Of a DNA stretch of 64,000 nucleotides, positions 12,294 to 23,685 are shown in pieces. Numbering within the stretch: position 1 is the stretch's first letter; each line of letters opens with the position of its first letter. Below the pieces are notes generated by a model that was not told the DNA's origin, did not search any database, and was given only the letters and a program-made list of their open reading frames with translations. The position numbers and the translations under genes are program-made. This stretch comes from Symsagittifera roscoffensis (lineage: Eukaryota > Xenacoelomorpha > Acoela > Convolutidae). Where the stretch lies: assembly GCF_963678635.1 (NCBI RefSeq), contig NC_087066.1, forward strand, positions 28,773,301-28,837,300. The letters are read 5' to 3'.

Positions 12294-12776
12294 AACAGTC
12301 TTATCGTTTTTGAGATCATGCGCACACGTTATTGTACAGTTGCGTTGCGGCTTTTGACAAAGCTGTCAATGTAATTTTAACTAAAAATTATGTAGCGAAA
12401 CTGAATATAAAGTACAGTAAAATCTGAAGCACATAGCTCCGAACTAAACTCAATTATGAAAGTGCAGTAGGGAACCCTTAAAATGAGTTCAATTCTTAGT
12501 TTTGAAAACGTGGTTATTTGCCAATATGCTCAACCAGACGATCTACAAGGCTCCCACTGCAAAAAAAAAGATTTACTCAAACTATCAACTTTAAAACATA
12601 TTCATATGTAAACAATCTATCTGATTTTTCCAATTTTTTAAAACCATTTGAGAGCCTACAATGAAAAAAGTTTAGCAAAATCCTTAAGAACTAGTTATCC
12701 TGGGTTAAAAAGTCACTGCCCTGTTCAACTCTTTGTGGAGAAATGAATTCACGAATCGAATGAGCCCAGGTCGAGA

Positions 12777-13260
12777 TTGTTGTCTTATGATCAGACCGTT
12801 GCGACCAAATTTTGGTGTTTCCAGACTGCCGCGACCGAAAATGGACTTTTTCAGACCGTCGCATCCAAAATTGGAATTTCCAGACTTTGCGGACTAAGGC
12901 AATGTGTCCGCGACCGGCGCAATCGGAGGAAAGTTAACCGCGACCGGCGCGACCAAAGAAATGTTAACGCGACCGGCGCAGCCGAAGGAAAGTTATGCGG
13001 CGGTCAAAAAAATAGTCGCGGCGGTCAAAAAATTAGTCGCGGCGGGCAACATATTAGTCGAGGCGGTCAAAAAAACTAGTCGTAGCAGTCGGAAGTTGAG
13101 TCCCGGCCTGGTCAAAAAATTTGTCGATGTGGTCTACAAATTAGTCGCTGCGGTCGAAAATTAGCCCCGGCATGGTTAGAAAATTGGTCGCGGCGGTCAA
13201 AAATTACTTGCGGCATGATAAGAAAATGGTCCTAACCGGCGCGATCAAAAAAAATAACCG
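12777..13260. repeat. GC-rich degenerate minisatellite
   Basis: This is a local GC-rich island. The first part has about 32-bp units of the form CAGACCGTCGCGACCAAAAT. The second has about 30-bp units around GCGACCGGCGC. The last has about 21-bp units of GTCGCGGCGGTCAAAAAATT, with at least eight recognisable copies decaying toward the right. The three unit types share the GACCG/CGGTC core, so they probably arose from one repeat. The long open frames on the plus strand are repeat translations. Confidence 0.8.
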
Positions 13261-13280
13261 CGATCGGTCAAAAATATATA

Positions 13281-13391
13281 TGGGCATGTTGCGGAAAAAG
13301 CTAATTGACCTGTTTATTCTTTGTCGTATCAGATGGCCAAAACGATAAAATATTGGCAAAAAGAAACAGTTATACTTACTATCAGCGCCAC
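13281..13391. repeat. Dispersed duplicate of 10556-10675
   Basis: Both stretches share GACCTGTTTATTCT, GTCGTATCAGATGGCCAAAA, GATAAAATATTG and ACTTACT followed by a GCGCC or GCGCCACG block. On the minus strand each ends in a donor-like GTAAGT directly after this block. They could be duplicated untranslated exons upstream of and within the SxIP gene, or a short mobile repeat. Nothing in the sequence decides between these. Confidence 0.55.
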
Positions 13392-13399
13392 GACGGTCG

Positions 13400-13968
13400 A
13401 ATTAAAGTAAATGTTTTCCATTCTCAAATTTTGTTTCACAATTTTCTACACTGAAACTTTCTGATTACAAAATATTTTTATCTAGTGTTCTACAGAGACC
13501 GCTTGCCGTTCATCGGCATTTTGGCCCTACAAGCGCCAGGCGGTGGCATCTTTCACGATGGAGGGGCCGAATGCTTCTAATTTCATTCACTTTTTTTCAA
13601 CCAATCAGAAGTGAGCATATAAAAATTTCAAAGAAATCGTGATAATCAAAGAGAGAGAGCAAAAAAATACAGGCCATTAAAATTGATAATAACCACTTAA
13701 CAAATAGTCAGATAAATGAAATTTCAAATATCGCGAAGTTGTAGTCGGGTACAACGAAAAACCTACAACCAACTTTTGAAAAATAAAACTAAAATATATA
13801 TTTTTTATATCTGCAGGACTTGTACATATGAGAAAACAGGAAGAAATTTGTTTGCCCCTAATTTTTATCATAACAAAATTTCAATAACTAGGACGTTTGG
13901 TGCCGCCTGCACCTCTTAGGAATGCATGCAAACAATGGACAGCATGTCCTGATACAATGGGATGACCA
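13400..13968. other. Non-coding stretch with CCAAT and TATA-like motifs
   Basis: No gene was recognised. A CCAATCAGAAG and a CATATAAAAAT lie 17 bases apart near 13598-13622, in promoter-like spacing for a plus-strand transcript, but no convincing coding exon follows. Confidence 0.3.
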
Positions 13969-14475
13969 AATTAATTTCCCGAGCACTCCCAGAACACTAT
14001 AAAGACCACTTTTTGATCAAAAATTTTGCGCCGCAGGCAAGTATTGAAAAAAAACAGGTAAAAAACATCTTTGCGCATTTGTTGGAAACTTTTGACCAAA
14101 AAATTGCGTTTTTTCATCACGCGCACTCCTTCAAAGTTAGTATATAATGGCGCCAAAGCACCGTAAGAAAAAAATTAGGGTTGGTCGGCCTGAAATGGAT
14201 GTCATTTGACCCTATCAACAAGCAAAGTGTCCCCCTTTGGTATTATTTTATGACATCCATTTTAGACCGAACAGTCCTAAATTTTTAGTAAGGCGCCTTA
14301 GGCGCCAATATATACTAATTTTGAAGACGAGCGCAATTTTTTGGTCCAAATTTTTCAAAAAGTGCCAAAAACCGTTTTTTTACCCGTTTTTTTTAAATAT
14401 GCCTGCGGCTCTAAAAATTGTTTGGGTCAAAATAAGGTCTTTATAGAGTTCTGGGAATGGTCTGGAAATTAATTT
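13969..14475. mobile_element. Head-to-head pair of hAT-like MITEs (foldback)
   Basis: 13969-14205 is a copy in minus orientation (GCGCCGCAGGCA, GGCGCCAAAGCACC, GGTCGGCCTGAAATGGATGT in order) and 14231-14475 a copy in plus orientation (ACATCCATTTTAGACCGAAC, GGCGCCTTAGGCGCC, TGCCTGCGGC). The two face each other over about 25 bases, so the strand can fold into a long imperfect hairpin. Confidence 0.7.
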
Positions 14476-16980
14476 GGTCTTGAAACATAGAAAAATAAAA
14501 ACTTACTTTCTTTCTGGCTCATGTTGATCTGTAACTGTTGAGTAAGTTCAAAACTGATGATTTTGCTTAAAAACAACCATATAAGCAGCGCTTAAAACAA
14601 ACTGCAATAAAAATCAGTAAATCGATGCTTCAATTATCACACCCCCTCGAGAGCTCAGTAAATAAACTTTTTGAACCTCTCGTCTTGAATTTGACTATTT
14701 TTAGAATGAGCAATGCGGCTTTACTCTCTTCGACTTACAAGCAGGTGTGACTTTTTCGTTGTCTGGTAAACTTTTTCAACTACACTGCTGCAAAAACCTT
14801 TAAAACTGAAAACGATAAAGGTGCGCAGAAATGAAAAAGGGCGTGCAGTACAGACTTCGAAAGTCCGGTTGTTATAGGTAAAACTGCTGCGAAGAAACTG
14901 AAACCGAGATAAACTACAAATGGTAAGTTGTTATTGCACTAGACTATGAATAATTTCTTCAGTCTACTCCAGAATATTTCAATTAGCTGCAATCGGAGTT
15001 TGCAGGGAATTTAATTTGAGGGTTCAATTTAAACACAGCATAGCGTACCATTTAAAGATTAAGTCTATTCAGCTCAAAGTTATTTGCACTTGTGTTTGCG
15101 AGTTACACCGAACTTCATGAGTGTATTGGTATTACGGTTCCCTTGAAGAATTTGGATCAAAATAAAATTAGAAGCGTGGCTGTTCAAACCAGCGGCTTCC
15201 CATGGAGGTTTAAGTGTTTATAGCTAGCTGAGTTAAACAGTTAGTAATGGTAAGAATTGGTACATTTGCTGTAAAATCGAAGTTTTGGACCAATTTAGCG
15301 GTAAACTGATAAGGAAATAAAACGTGGCTTGGTCTTAAAGGTAGGTCTCTAAACTTAAATTGTAGAAAAATCGAAGTTTGCACTAAAGCTTTTCGGAAAT
15401 TGTATAAATTTGAAAACCACAATCTTGTGTTCCAAGAATGTAAGCTGTTTATAAATAACTTCCTAAATAAATATTTCATAGGAGTTGGTTTCAGCACCTT
15501 TAAGGCATGGGTTTTTGACTACAGAGTTTTGTGAAAACAAAACATTTTTATCTAAAACTGGCCAAAAGTTCCCGATTTCCCTCTATCTAACACAAAAAAG
15601 CCGAAAAAATGATTAAGTACAATTGAATTTAGCAATAACGCTCCCTGAAAATGATTTCTGATCAATAAATGTCAGTTCTTTTGTTTACACTGCTATATAA
15701 GAAATTGATGGGCGAGTAAATTTAAAGTGATATGTTTTATAAAGAACAAAAGTATTCAGTGAAAAAGCATTGCGCAAAATAAGGGGCATAAAAATAAAAG
15801 AAAAGGCATTATATCGCATCCTTTTTTGTCTCAACTGATAAATTGTTTTTAAACCTATTTCGCTACTATTTGTGTGCGTATGATACAGACAGACAATAAA
15901 AATATTTAGCTATAAAAATGTCATCGCAGCTTCTATTCTGTCCAGCAGTCATGTCGTACTTGATTCAAGTCATATACTTAAAAAATCAAAAGTATATAAA
16001 AGTTTATTTTTGTGTGGTTCAATCCAAGTTAATTTGCAGTATTCAAAGTAATTCAACTACTGTGATTTAGATGTTCCAATGACATATATTCTGGACCCAA
16101 CAATTCAACAATTGAACTCTTTGAAGACATGTCTATGACCGGAACTGTAACTCTGAATGCAAATAATTACCCTAATCTTCATCAACAGCAACAATAGACA
16201 TTTATGATCAAATTCTTAAACATCACAATTACAAAAGTTTGGCCTAGTCTTGATTGGAAATTAGCCAAATACCATTTAACTCAGTTTCGATAATCTTAAG
16301 ACAATCGTAGATGCGTGCATTTGTGTTCGAGAAAGTTCAACAACTTTTTCACAGTTTTGTCACCGAATCCATTTGTTCCGAACATCATCGAGTTGAAGGA
16401 AGACTATGAGTGTTTTTACTGCCGTATGAACAGGATATATGTTTTGCGATATATGCATGCGTTTTTTATGGGCTGGAAAATGTCGCTTCGAGCTAGCAAA
16501 GAATACACATCATGATGTGATGTGATGTGGCCTCGAAGGACTGACTTTTCGACGCGGATGATTTAGCATCACTGTCCAGCACTTGCAAGCCGTTCTCAGT
16601 TTCAAATTTCTCCCAAGGCCAGGGCAATGTTTTTTGGAAAACATAAAAAAAAAATCTATTTTATGCAGTTTTTGTTCCGATCGTATCCCATTAGTGTTAT
16701 GGGAAATAATCTATATTAATGGAGCATATTGGCAAAAAATCTTAAGCGTTATAATCAACTTCCACGACCCATTCAACCAGAACGGAATTTAAGAGGTTTC
16801 TAATCGATTACTTTTAGTCTTGAAAAACCCATTATAATTTATTTTTGGTTTTCAACATAATCGATTTTTTTGTTCATAACATCCCTGAAAAACGGATCGC
16901 TTTGTAAATGCGAACTGTTTACTCTGTGCTTTTTTCAGCAAAGTAGAACACATTGAAACCTGTTCATCACAGTGTATCGA
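14476..16980. other. Intergenic stretch with no recognised feature
   Basis: I see no gene, no splice-paired exon and no transposon end. The 95-residue open frame at 15210-15497 on the minus strand has no family signature and no conserved context, and is not called. Confidence 0.35.
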
Positions 16981-17430
16981 ACCCCCCCCCCCCCCATAAA
17001 CAGTGGGAGGGGGGTTTGTGGGTTAAACATGTGAGGCTGAGGGGGGATAAAGATTGTATGCGACAGGGCAGCACAAAAAAGCACAGTTAAAAAGGTCAGC
17101 ACAAACTGAGAAATTAAGTTGTACGAGAAAAAATGTCGAGGGAGAAAAGTCTAAATAATATCTCTTTTGCTCTTTTCTAATTAAGATGGTGTTAAGCAAC
17201 TCTCAAATTTAGTATACTTCACACTGTGTTTGACAATTTCAGACAAAATTTCGAAAAACGTGATCATAATCCATTATAATCAATTAAAATAGATGTTATT
17301 GATTTGATTAAAAAAGAATAAATTCCGTTTTAAATCGATCATAATTGAATACTTTTGGTTTTAATAGAGACACCGATAAAGAAAATCCAATATAAGCAAT
17401 TATTATCCACGAAACTCCTATGCGGGTACC
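16981..17430. mobile_element. G/C-tract plus ATAATC element, copy 1
   Basis: It opens with a run of about 16 C, then GTGGGAGGGGGGTTTGTGGG and TTAAAC. This is followed by ATAATCCATTATAATCAATT and ends TATTATCCACGAAACTCC then TATGCGGGTACC. The right end matches that of the 20770-22035 element. It has no coding content. The left boundary may extend to about 16795, where TAATCGATTAC and CATTATAATTTAT occur. Confidence 0.5.
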
Positions 17431-19584
17431 CCAATCAAGGGGCGGCGGAAATATTCGCGTCTGGCGTTTTTTTTGCGATGCGTTTTGACTACCTCGAAGA
17501 ATTATGCTGTCTTTCCAAAGTATGAGGTCAACTATTTGGTGTTTTTTTTTCAAACCCTTTCCAAACCCTTTCAAAACCCGATTCTAAATCATTTTCAAAA
17601 TTTTGTTTGATTTAGACTGATTTCAAAAATTGTCTCATTTCTGTCTGCTTTCGGTCCCTTATTACTAAACTTCAAAAAATCAAAAACTTGAAAAAAAAAT
17701 TTTTTTTGAAAATTTTCAACTTTTTCTTGTTTTTTCTAATTATTTTTGGACTGTTTCAAAATAGCCATGGTTGGAAAAAATATGCCAATAACACAGCAGC
17801 TGATTTTTGTTTTCAGAAATTATAATTCAGGTTTCAGATTCTTTTGCTTTTTTTTCGGCGACCATTCCTGCGCAAAATGAGTGTAGACTGGCGGTAAGGC
17901 CCTTTTGGAATTTTTCGAGTCATTCAGCCTAAGAATTGATATAGCAAACTGTCAAAAAAGGCTCTTAAAAAATTTGGCGCCCAGAAATGAGACTATTGTT
18001 TGTTTCCAAAAACTATCTGGAGGCGCAATAAGGAAGAAGCCAATTCTCTGTCCAAAAGACAATAATCGAGGAGTGTCCAAAACAAGAGTGTCTTTTCAAC
18101 ACGGGACATAACAGTAATTCTAGAAATGCGCCTAACAGCTCCTAAGCCAATATTCTCATCGTAGTTGAATGTTTCTAAAAACAGCAAGTACCAATAGTTA
18201 CTATATTTTTTTGACCCCAAAAAATTGGAAAAAGTACTTTGTCACTCAGCCTTTTCACACTTTTTTAGACAATATGTCAAAAGTTTTTTCTTGTTGTTTT
18301 AATGAGGCTATTTGCTACCCCGTTTCTTACATATAATACTATAATTTTTTATTTCGGCAAAAACGCAAAACAAAATCAAGGTTAGATGGTTGCTGCGGCA
18401 ATATTGGAAGTTCGATCGACCATAATTAACAGTCAAACATGAATCTAAAAACCGAATTAAAATCTAACAATTTGATACTCGTTCGTAAGGTTGGTAGTTT
18501 ATTTTTCTCAAAAGGAGAGGGTGTAAAACGTAGATTGAATGAAACAAACGATGGATTGATTAGTGACAGTCAAAAACATCTTTCAAATTTTGCTGGGAAA
18601 AAACACAACCAAGAGAAACTGCTCATTCTAACTCAATCAAAAAGCAGAACTGATTTTTTTGTCGAAACCGAGAATAATTTTTAAAATTTGAAAATCTTGG
18701 TTGAGTCAGGACCTAAATTGACGTTAATTTGTAGAAGTACATAGTTTTGCGTGGAAAAATTTTGGTCAAAAGAGAAATAGCCCAACCAAATACAATTTTT
18801 TTGCACTTCCTAATTAAATTCAGAGTTGCCTTGTTTGGACATTTCAGCGTAAAGTTGCATTGGGAAACTTTAATAGGTAAAAATTTAAACTGCTGTGGAC
18901 TGAAGTTCACTATTGTAATTTGATACAGAGCACTAAATTCCAGGCACCAATGATTTCTTCTGCTGCATAGAGCAAAATCTGCTGCTGCGTACAGATAATT
19001 CTGCTTTTTGATCTATAAAAAATTTCATTATTAATGCGTTTACTTATAAAATAGTTTATATTTATTTATATTTATTAGTTTAAAGATATATTTTTTTGCT
19101 TTGCAATTTGAAATTCCTGAATAGATGATTTTGAGGAAGCAAAATAGTAAATAAATAGAGTCGCGGATAGATGGAGAAGGTAAAATTCTTTTGATAATGG
19201 CCTCTATTACCTCCCAAGATATCAGCCCGCTACGGCCACGGGAACCTCAAAAAGTGTGTTTTTTAGAAATTCAACTGAAAATTCATTAAGTTTGACAAGA
19301 TAAACAGAATTAGGAAAGACTTGATTGGGCGAGAGAATACAAATATGTTAAAATAGAATCTTTGTTAAAATTGTTGCAATTGTTTTTCAGTCTTTCATTC
19401 AATACCGAGGCTTAAGGCCTAAATTGCGATTTAGTCTTTAGAACAATTTTCCTAAGTGAAAGACTCAAATTGAGTCCAAAAAATTGGACTCAAATGAATT
19501 ACAACGTGCTGTTATTTTTCCGATTCTAATTAGTACTTTGAAAGATTACATTAATTATGCGCCAAATCTACACAGGTTAAACTG
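17431..19584. other. Intergenic stretch with no recognised feature
   Basis: Open frames at 17308-17574, 17905-18111, 18439-18684 and 18713-18910 show no domain or splice support. A small poly-A/poly-T foldback (GAAAAAAAAATTTTTTTT) lies near 17690. Confidence 0.35.
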
Positions 19585-19745
19585 GTATATAGGGCAGATT
19601 AGTATAGGGTAGATTAGTATAGGGTAGATTAGTATAGGGTAGATTAGTATAGGGTAGTTTGGTATATGGTAGATTGGTATGTAGGGTATAATGGCATAGG
19701 GTATAATGGTATGGGGTAGTTTGGAATAGGGTAGATTCGAATAGC
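19585..19745. repeat. 15-bp minisatellite, unit AGTATAGGGTAGATT
   Basis: About ten copies: the first four to five are nearly perfect and the rest drift (GGTATATGGTAGATT, GGCATAGGGTATAAT). The unit length of 15 keeps one frame open, so the minus strand translates into a PILIY pentapeptide repeat, which is a by-product and not a gene. Confidence 0.95.
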
Positions 19746-20769
19746 TGTCAAACATATGAGCAAGTTCGTTGTCTAGGAATTCCTCGAATTCTTTTGACTA
19801 AGGCCTTTTCAGTAGCAATTCAGATTAAAAAATTCTGAATTGAAAAAAAGGGCGTTAAATTTTTCCAAAAATTTTGAAGAAAACTTTTGATTTTCGTTTG
19901 CTTTGAGCATCTCTGTCCTCGACGAGACCTCAAACCTAACACTACGTGAAACACCGAATACCACTAGCAATATCTGAAACCATAGAAAATAACCAATACC
20001 ATCTCGTTTACTTTGTTGCATGATGGCGTTTGGACCTTTTTTGGGCCTTGTCTGGAAACACATGGAATTCGATTTTTAACAACCTCACTGAACCATAGCA
20101 ATGTCTAACCTTTAGTCCCGCAAGTTGATGCTTGTCGCACAGAATTGGTTTCCTTCCGATTAAGTGAGATTGATTAATAATAGGAACTCCACCTTAAGCG
20201 TATCCTCGAGGAGATCAAGTTCCGATTATGCAACCGGATCCGCATGGTTTGAAAAAATGACCCCCACACTGTGGCAATAGCCTTTAGAACAGCATCGAGC
20301 TGAGTCAATAAGATACTGATTTTTTCAGCAAATGATTTTTTTTGTCGAAGTTTAAATTGCTGCTTATAAATAAACTCTATGAGAATATCTTCTTCGAAGT
20401 TATCTGCTGCAGGTGGTACAGCATGGAATAACGAAATTGCATGAAGTTGTATGTGATTAAAATGTTTAATTTTGCTCTCTGTTGTAATTTGGGGAAGCGA
20501 TTAAACGGATTCTATTCGGCTCCAACGCAATCATGTTGAACTAGAGCAGTTCGTCAAAACTAGTAGAACTTCGGAACACTTTGTCAAAACTTAGGTAGAG
20601 TCACCTGCTGATTGATAGTCCGAGTCTTGTTGGTAAACACTGACTTAATTTAAGAAGAAATGTAAATGCAAGCGAAATATGTTTAAGAAGGCTTGATATC
20701 TATTTGCAAGAAACTGACAATGTTTGATGCAAATTGCAAAGACTGAGAAAAGATTTTCGAGTAACTTAT
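19746..20769. other. Intergenic stretch with no recognised feature
   Basis: No coding frame with family resemblance, no repeat copy and no paired inverted termini were seen. Confidence 0.35.
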
Positions 20770-22035
20770 CCGCAATGAGATTCCATGGATAATAATCGAT
20801 TATAATGGGATTTCATGGTCTGTCTCCATTAATATTCAAAAATATCGATTATGGGGATTAATAAGCTATTTAAAACAAACAAAGTAGATATCAGTCTAAT
20901 TCATTATTATCGATTATAATTGATTATAATGGATTATATTGGATTATAAACGATTATAATAGATTATAATGGATTATAATACATTTTTATGAGAAAAAAC
21001 CTGGTTTTTCCAAAACCTTGAACCCAAAATTCAAAATTTGAACGTTGCAATCGCTAAATTGTGTTTTACATTTGGCTCCAACAAAAATATGTTTTGTTTT
21101 CAACTTGTCTTTTTATCTATTTGTCTCCCCCTGCCACCTAAATACACTAACTCCCACTATTCTTATTTTCGTTATTTACCACTACCTCCCCTCCTAACCA
21201 CTTACCCCTAACATTTACCGTAAAAATACGTGAAAGTACAGTGCGCGTGCCTAGGGTCTTTCGAAAATTAATCGATTTAAAATTGACCGCAATTAATTGA
21301 ATTTTTTGTCAATTGTAAGACCTCCAATAATTTCAATTGAAATTGTTACCAAACTAATTAATTGCAATTGATTGAGTCTCTATTTCGATGAAAAAAGGCC
21401 AACATAAGTGGTTGATTGCTGGAAAAAACACAGGGACGTGGGAAAAACATGGATGTCTACAGTGACCTAAAATGACCTGGATTTGCCTACGATGATCATC
21501 GAAAAAGTTGCTTTCAACGAATTCAACCAATAATTTTGGACCGAAGCAACAGTAGAATAAGCAACAGTTTAATAAGGATTGAAATTTTTTCGAGTTAATT
21601 TCAATTAATTGCAATTTATTTTTTCGTTGCCAATCAATTGTAATTAAAATTTTGTTTGTTTGCAAATTGATTGTTTTGATCCCAATTGATTTTTGAAAAG
21701 CCCTGCGCGTGCTCCCTACCCCATCCCGTAGGTGAAGCTAGGTGCAAAAAAATGGTTTAGGAAAATTTAACTAAATATGAGTAGAATTAGAATTCGAGTA
21801 GGCTGCGAGCAAGGCATAAAAAGCTGCAAAACTTGCGGAAAAATTGGGAAAAAATTATGGCGATTATAATCCATTAGCATGTATTTCAAATTTATTGATT
21901 TTTTTTCTGTAAGACCGATGGATTTTAATGGATTATAATTGATTCCAAAGTGTAATTATAATCGATTATATTGCCATCATTTTTGACCCCGAAAATCGAT
22001 TATAATCTATTATTATCCATGGAATCTCACTGCGG
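20770..22035. mobile_element. G/C-tract plus ATAATC element, copy 2, with terminal inverted repeats
   Basis: The left end CCGCAATGAGATTCCATGG then ATAATAATCGATTATAAT is the inverted complement of the right end, which reads ATTATTATCCATGGAATC then TCACTGCGG. The arms agree over about 35 bases with few mismatches. Inside are many GGATTATAAT / CGATTATAAT units and a C-rich tract at 21125-21215 with repeated CTCC, ACCTCCCC and TTTACC, which on the minus strand is G-rich. At 1266 bp with no long frame it is a large non-autonomous element. Confidence 0.65.
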
Positions 22036-23685
22036 GTACTCCTTATGTGCTAGATTTTTAATTACCAAACAACAATTTCTGCAGTCATTTTTTGTAAGAA
22101 AAATTTGTTTTCAAAAATTTTACTGTTGTTTTTTCTTTTAAGTTTTCAAAGAAACTCAAATTTATGGGGCAAAAAAAGCAATACAATGTCCAAATCATCA
22201 AAATATTTTTAGTTACAGCGGTTTTTCAGCTTATTTTCCAGCTTTAAACAATCTGGCAAATAGCACCTGATAATTTTTTGCATTTCTCCGGACACTATAT
22301 CACAATCAACTGTAAAAATATATTTAAGTAACATAATTTGAGAGAGCGCCATAAAACTATTAAGAAACTTGTTCTATTTTAAAATATTAAATATAACATT
22401 AAAATTAAGGTTTTTTTTGTTTTTTGAAGTTTCTTAATATATCGACCAAAAAACTTTGCTCAGTCAATAATTATTGATTTCGAAGTTGTTTTGTAGTTTC
22501 TCATGAGCGTCGTTTAATTTTTCCCCCTCTTTTGACATCAATGTTGTCTAGTCAAAAAAAATCAAGAATTGCAAAAACGAAAACTTGCAAACCTATTCAA
22601 GCTATCAAAACAGCTCCCATTTTTTCATCTTTTGAGAACAATCCAGATGTTCAGGATTTTGCTAAGCAGCTCAAGCTAAAAAAACAACAAAAGTCTCTTG
22701 AATAAATTGTTTAGGAAAGTTTTTTTACTTTTAGCGAAGTAAAGTGCTAGAAAAAAATCATCAATTTCTGCAAGGAAAAATAGCTTGAAAAAATTTCTAC
22801 GATGCACCTGGAGGCTTTTTGCTTAAATAACTTGCTCGAAACACCTTAAAAGTTTATTGGCAGCTGAATTAGAGCAAAATTGAAAAAATTGAAATAATCC
22901 TCGTTTTTAAAAACAGCCCGTTAAAGTTAAAACATTGCTCGTTTTTAAAGTTTGAAACAGTTCATCGAATTTTTAGCAAATTTATACTCTGTCACAACCT
23001 TAAATCTACAAAAAACTTTTGAATTAGGTAAAGTTTATTGGATAGAAAATTACTTCTAGCTGTCAAATTTGATTTCATTTTTCCCCAATCAGCTCAGATA
23101 ATTTACTAAAAAAACTACATATTTTGCAAAGAAAAAACAAAATACTTTATTAAATTCAATGTGGTTTCGTAAATGATTCAAAGGTTTGTTACTTACAAAT
23201 ATTGCATCACAAAGAAGACTATTTTTTGCAAATCATTTAAAACTATCAACACACCTACAAACATATTGTCGCTTGAATACAATGCCTGAGAAGTTTGTTC
23301 GCGGGCACTTCTAGTAAACAAAATTATTTTGACTTATTTCAACATTTTGTTCTATAGTTCGTTGTTTTTATTTTCATTGGCCGAATCAAGTTACAAAAAA
23401 CATTTTTCTGAAAATGGCTTGCTTTATTCATTCTTGTTTTAGCAAAGCAATGTGCGTTATGAATCTACTCTGATTTTTTTAAATACGAGCACTTGAATTG
23501 AAAATTGCTTATGATTTAAGACAACTACTAGCATAGTTTATTTTGTGAGATAATGAAATTTATTTTAGTCGATTGAATTGATATTTTGATTTTACATTTC
23601 AAGCACTCATTGCATGTGTCGCTCGTTTAAAATTTTCAGTGTTTCATTACATCAATTGCTTTGCTAAAGCAAGAATTAATAAAAC
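22036..23685. other. Intergenic stretch with no recognised feature
   Basis: Very A/T-rich with only short chance frames. It ends directly at the hairpin-element tandem array. Confidence 0.35.

Noticed and set aside
12777-13164. Two overlapping plus-strand frames in the GC-rich island
   Set aside because: Both follow the minisatellite units and have no domain.
13595-13919. CCAAT plus TATA motif followed by a 67-codon frame
   Set aside because: The frame is AT-rich, lacks a domain, and nothing else supports a transcript, so only the motif is noted.
19555-19755. Minus-strand frame with PILIY pentapeptide repeats
   Set aside because: It is the translation of a 15-bp minisatellite; no signal, domain or context.
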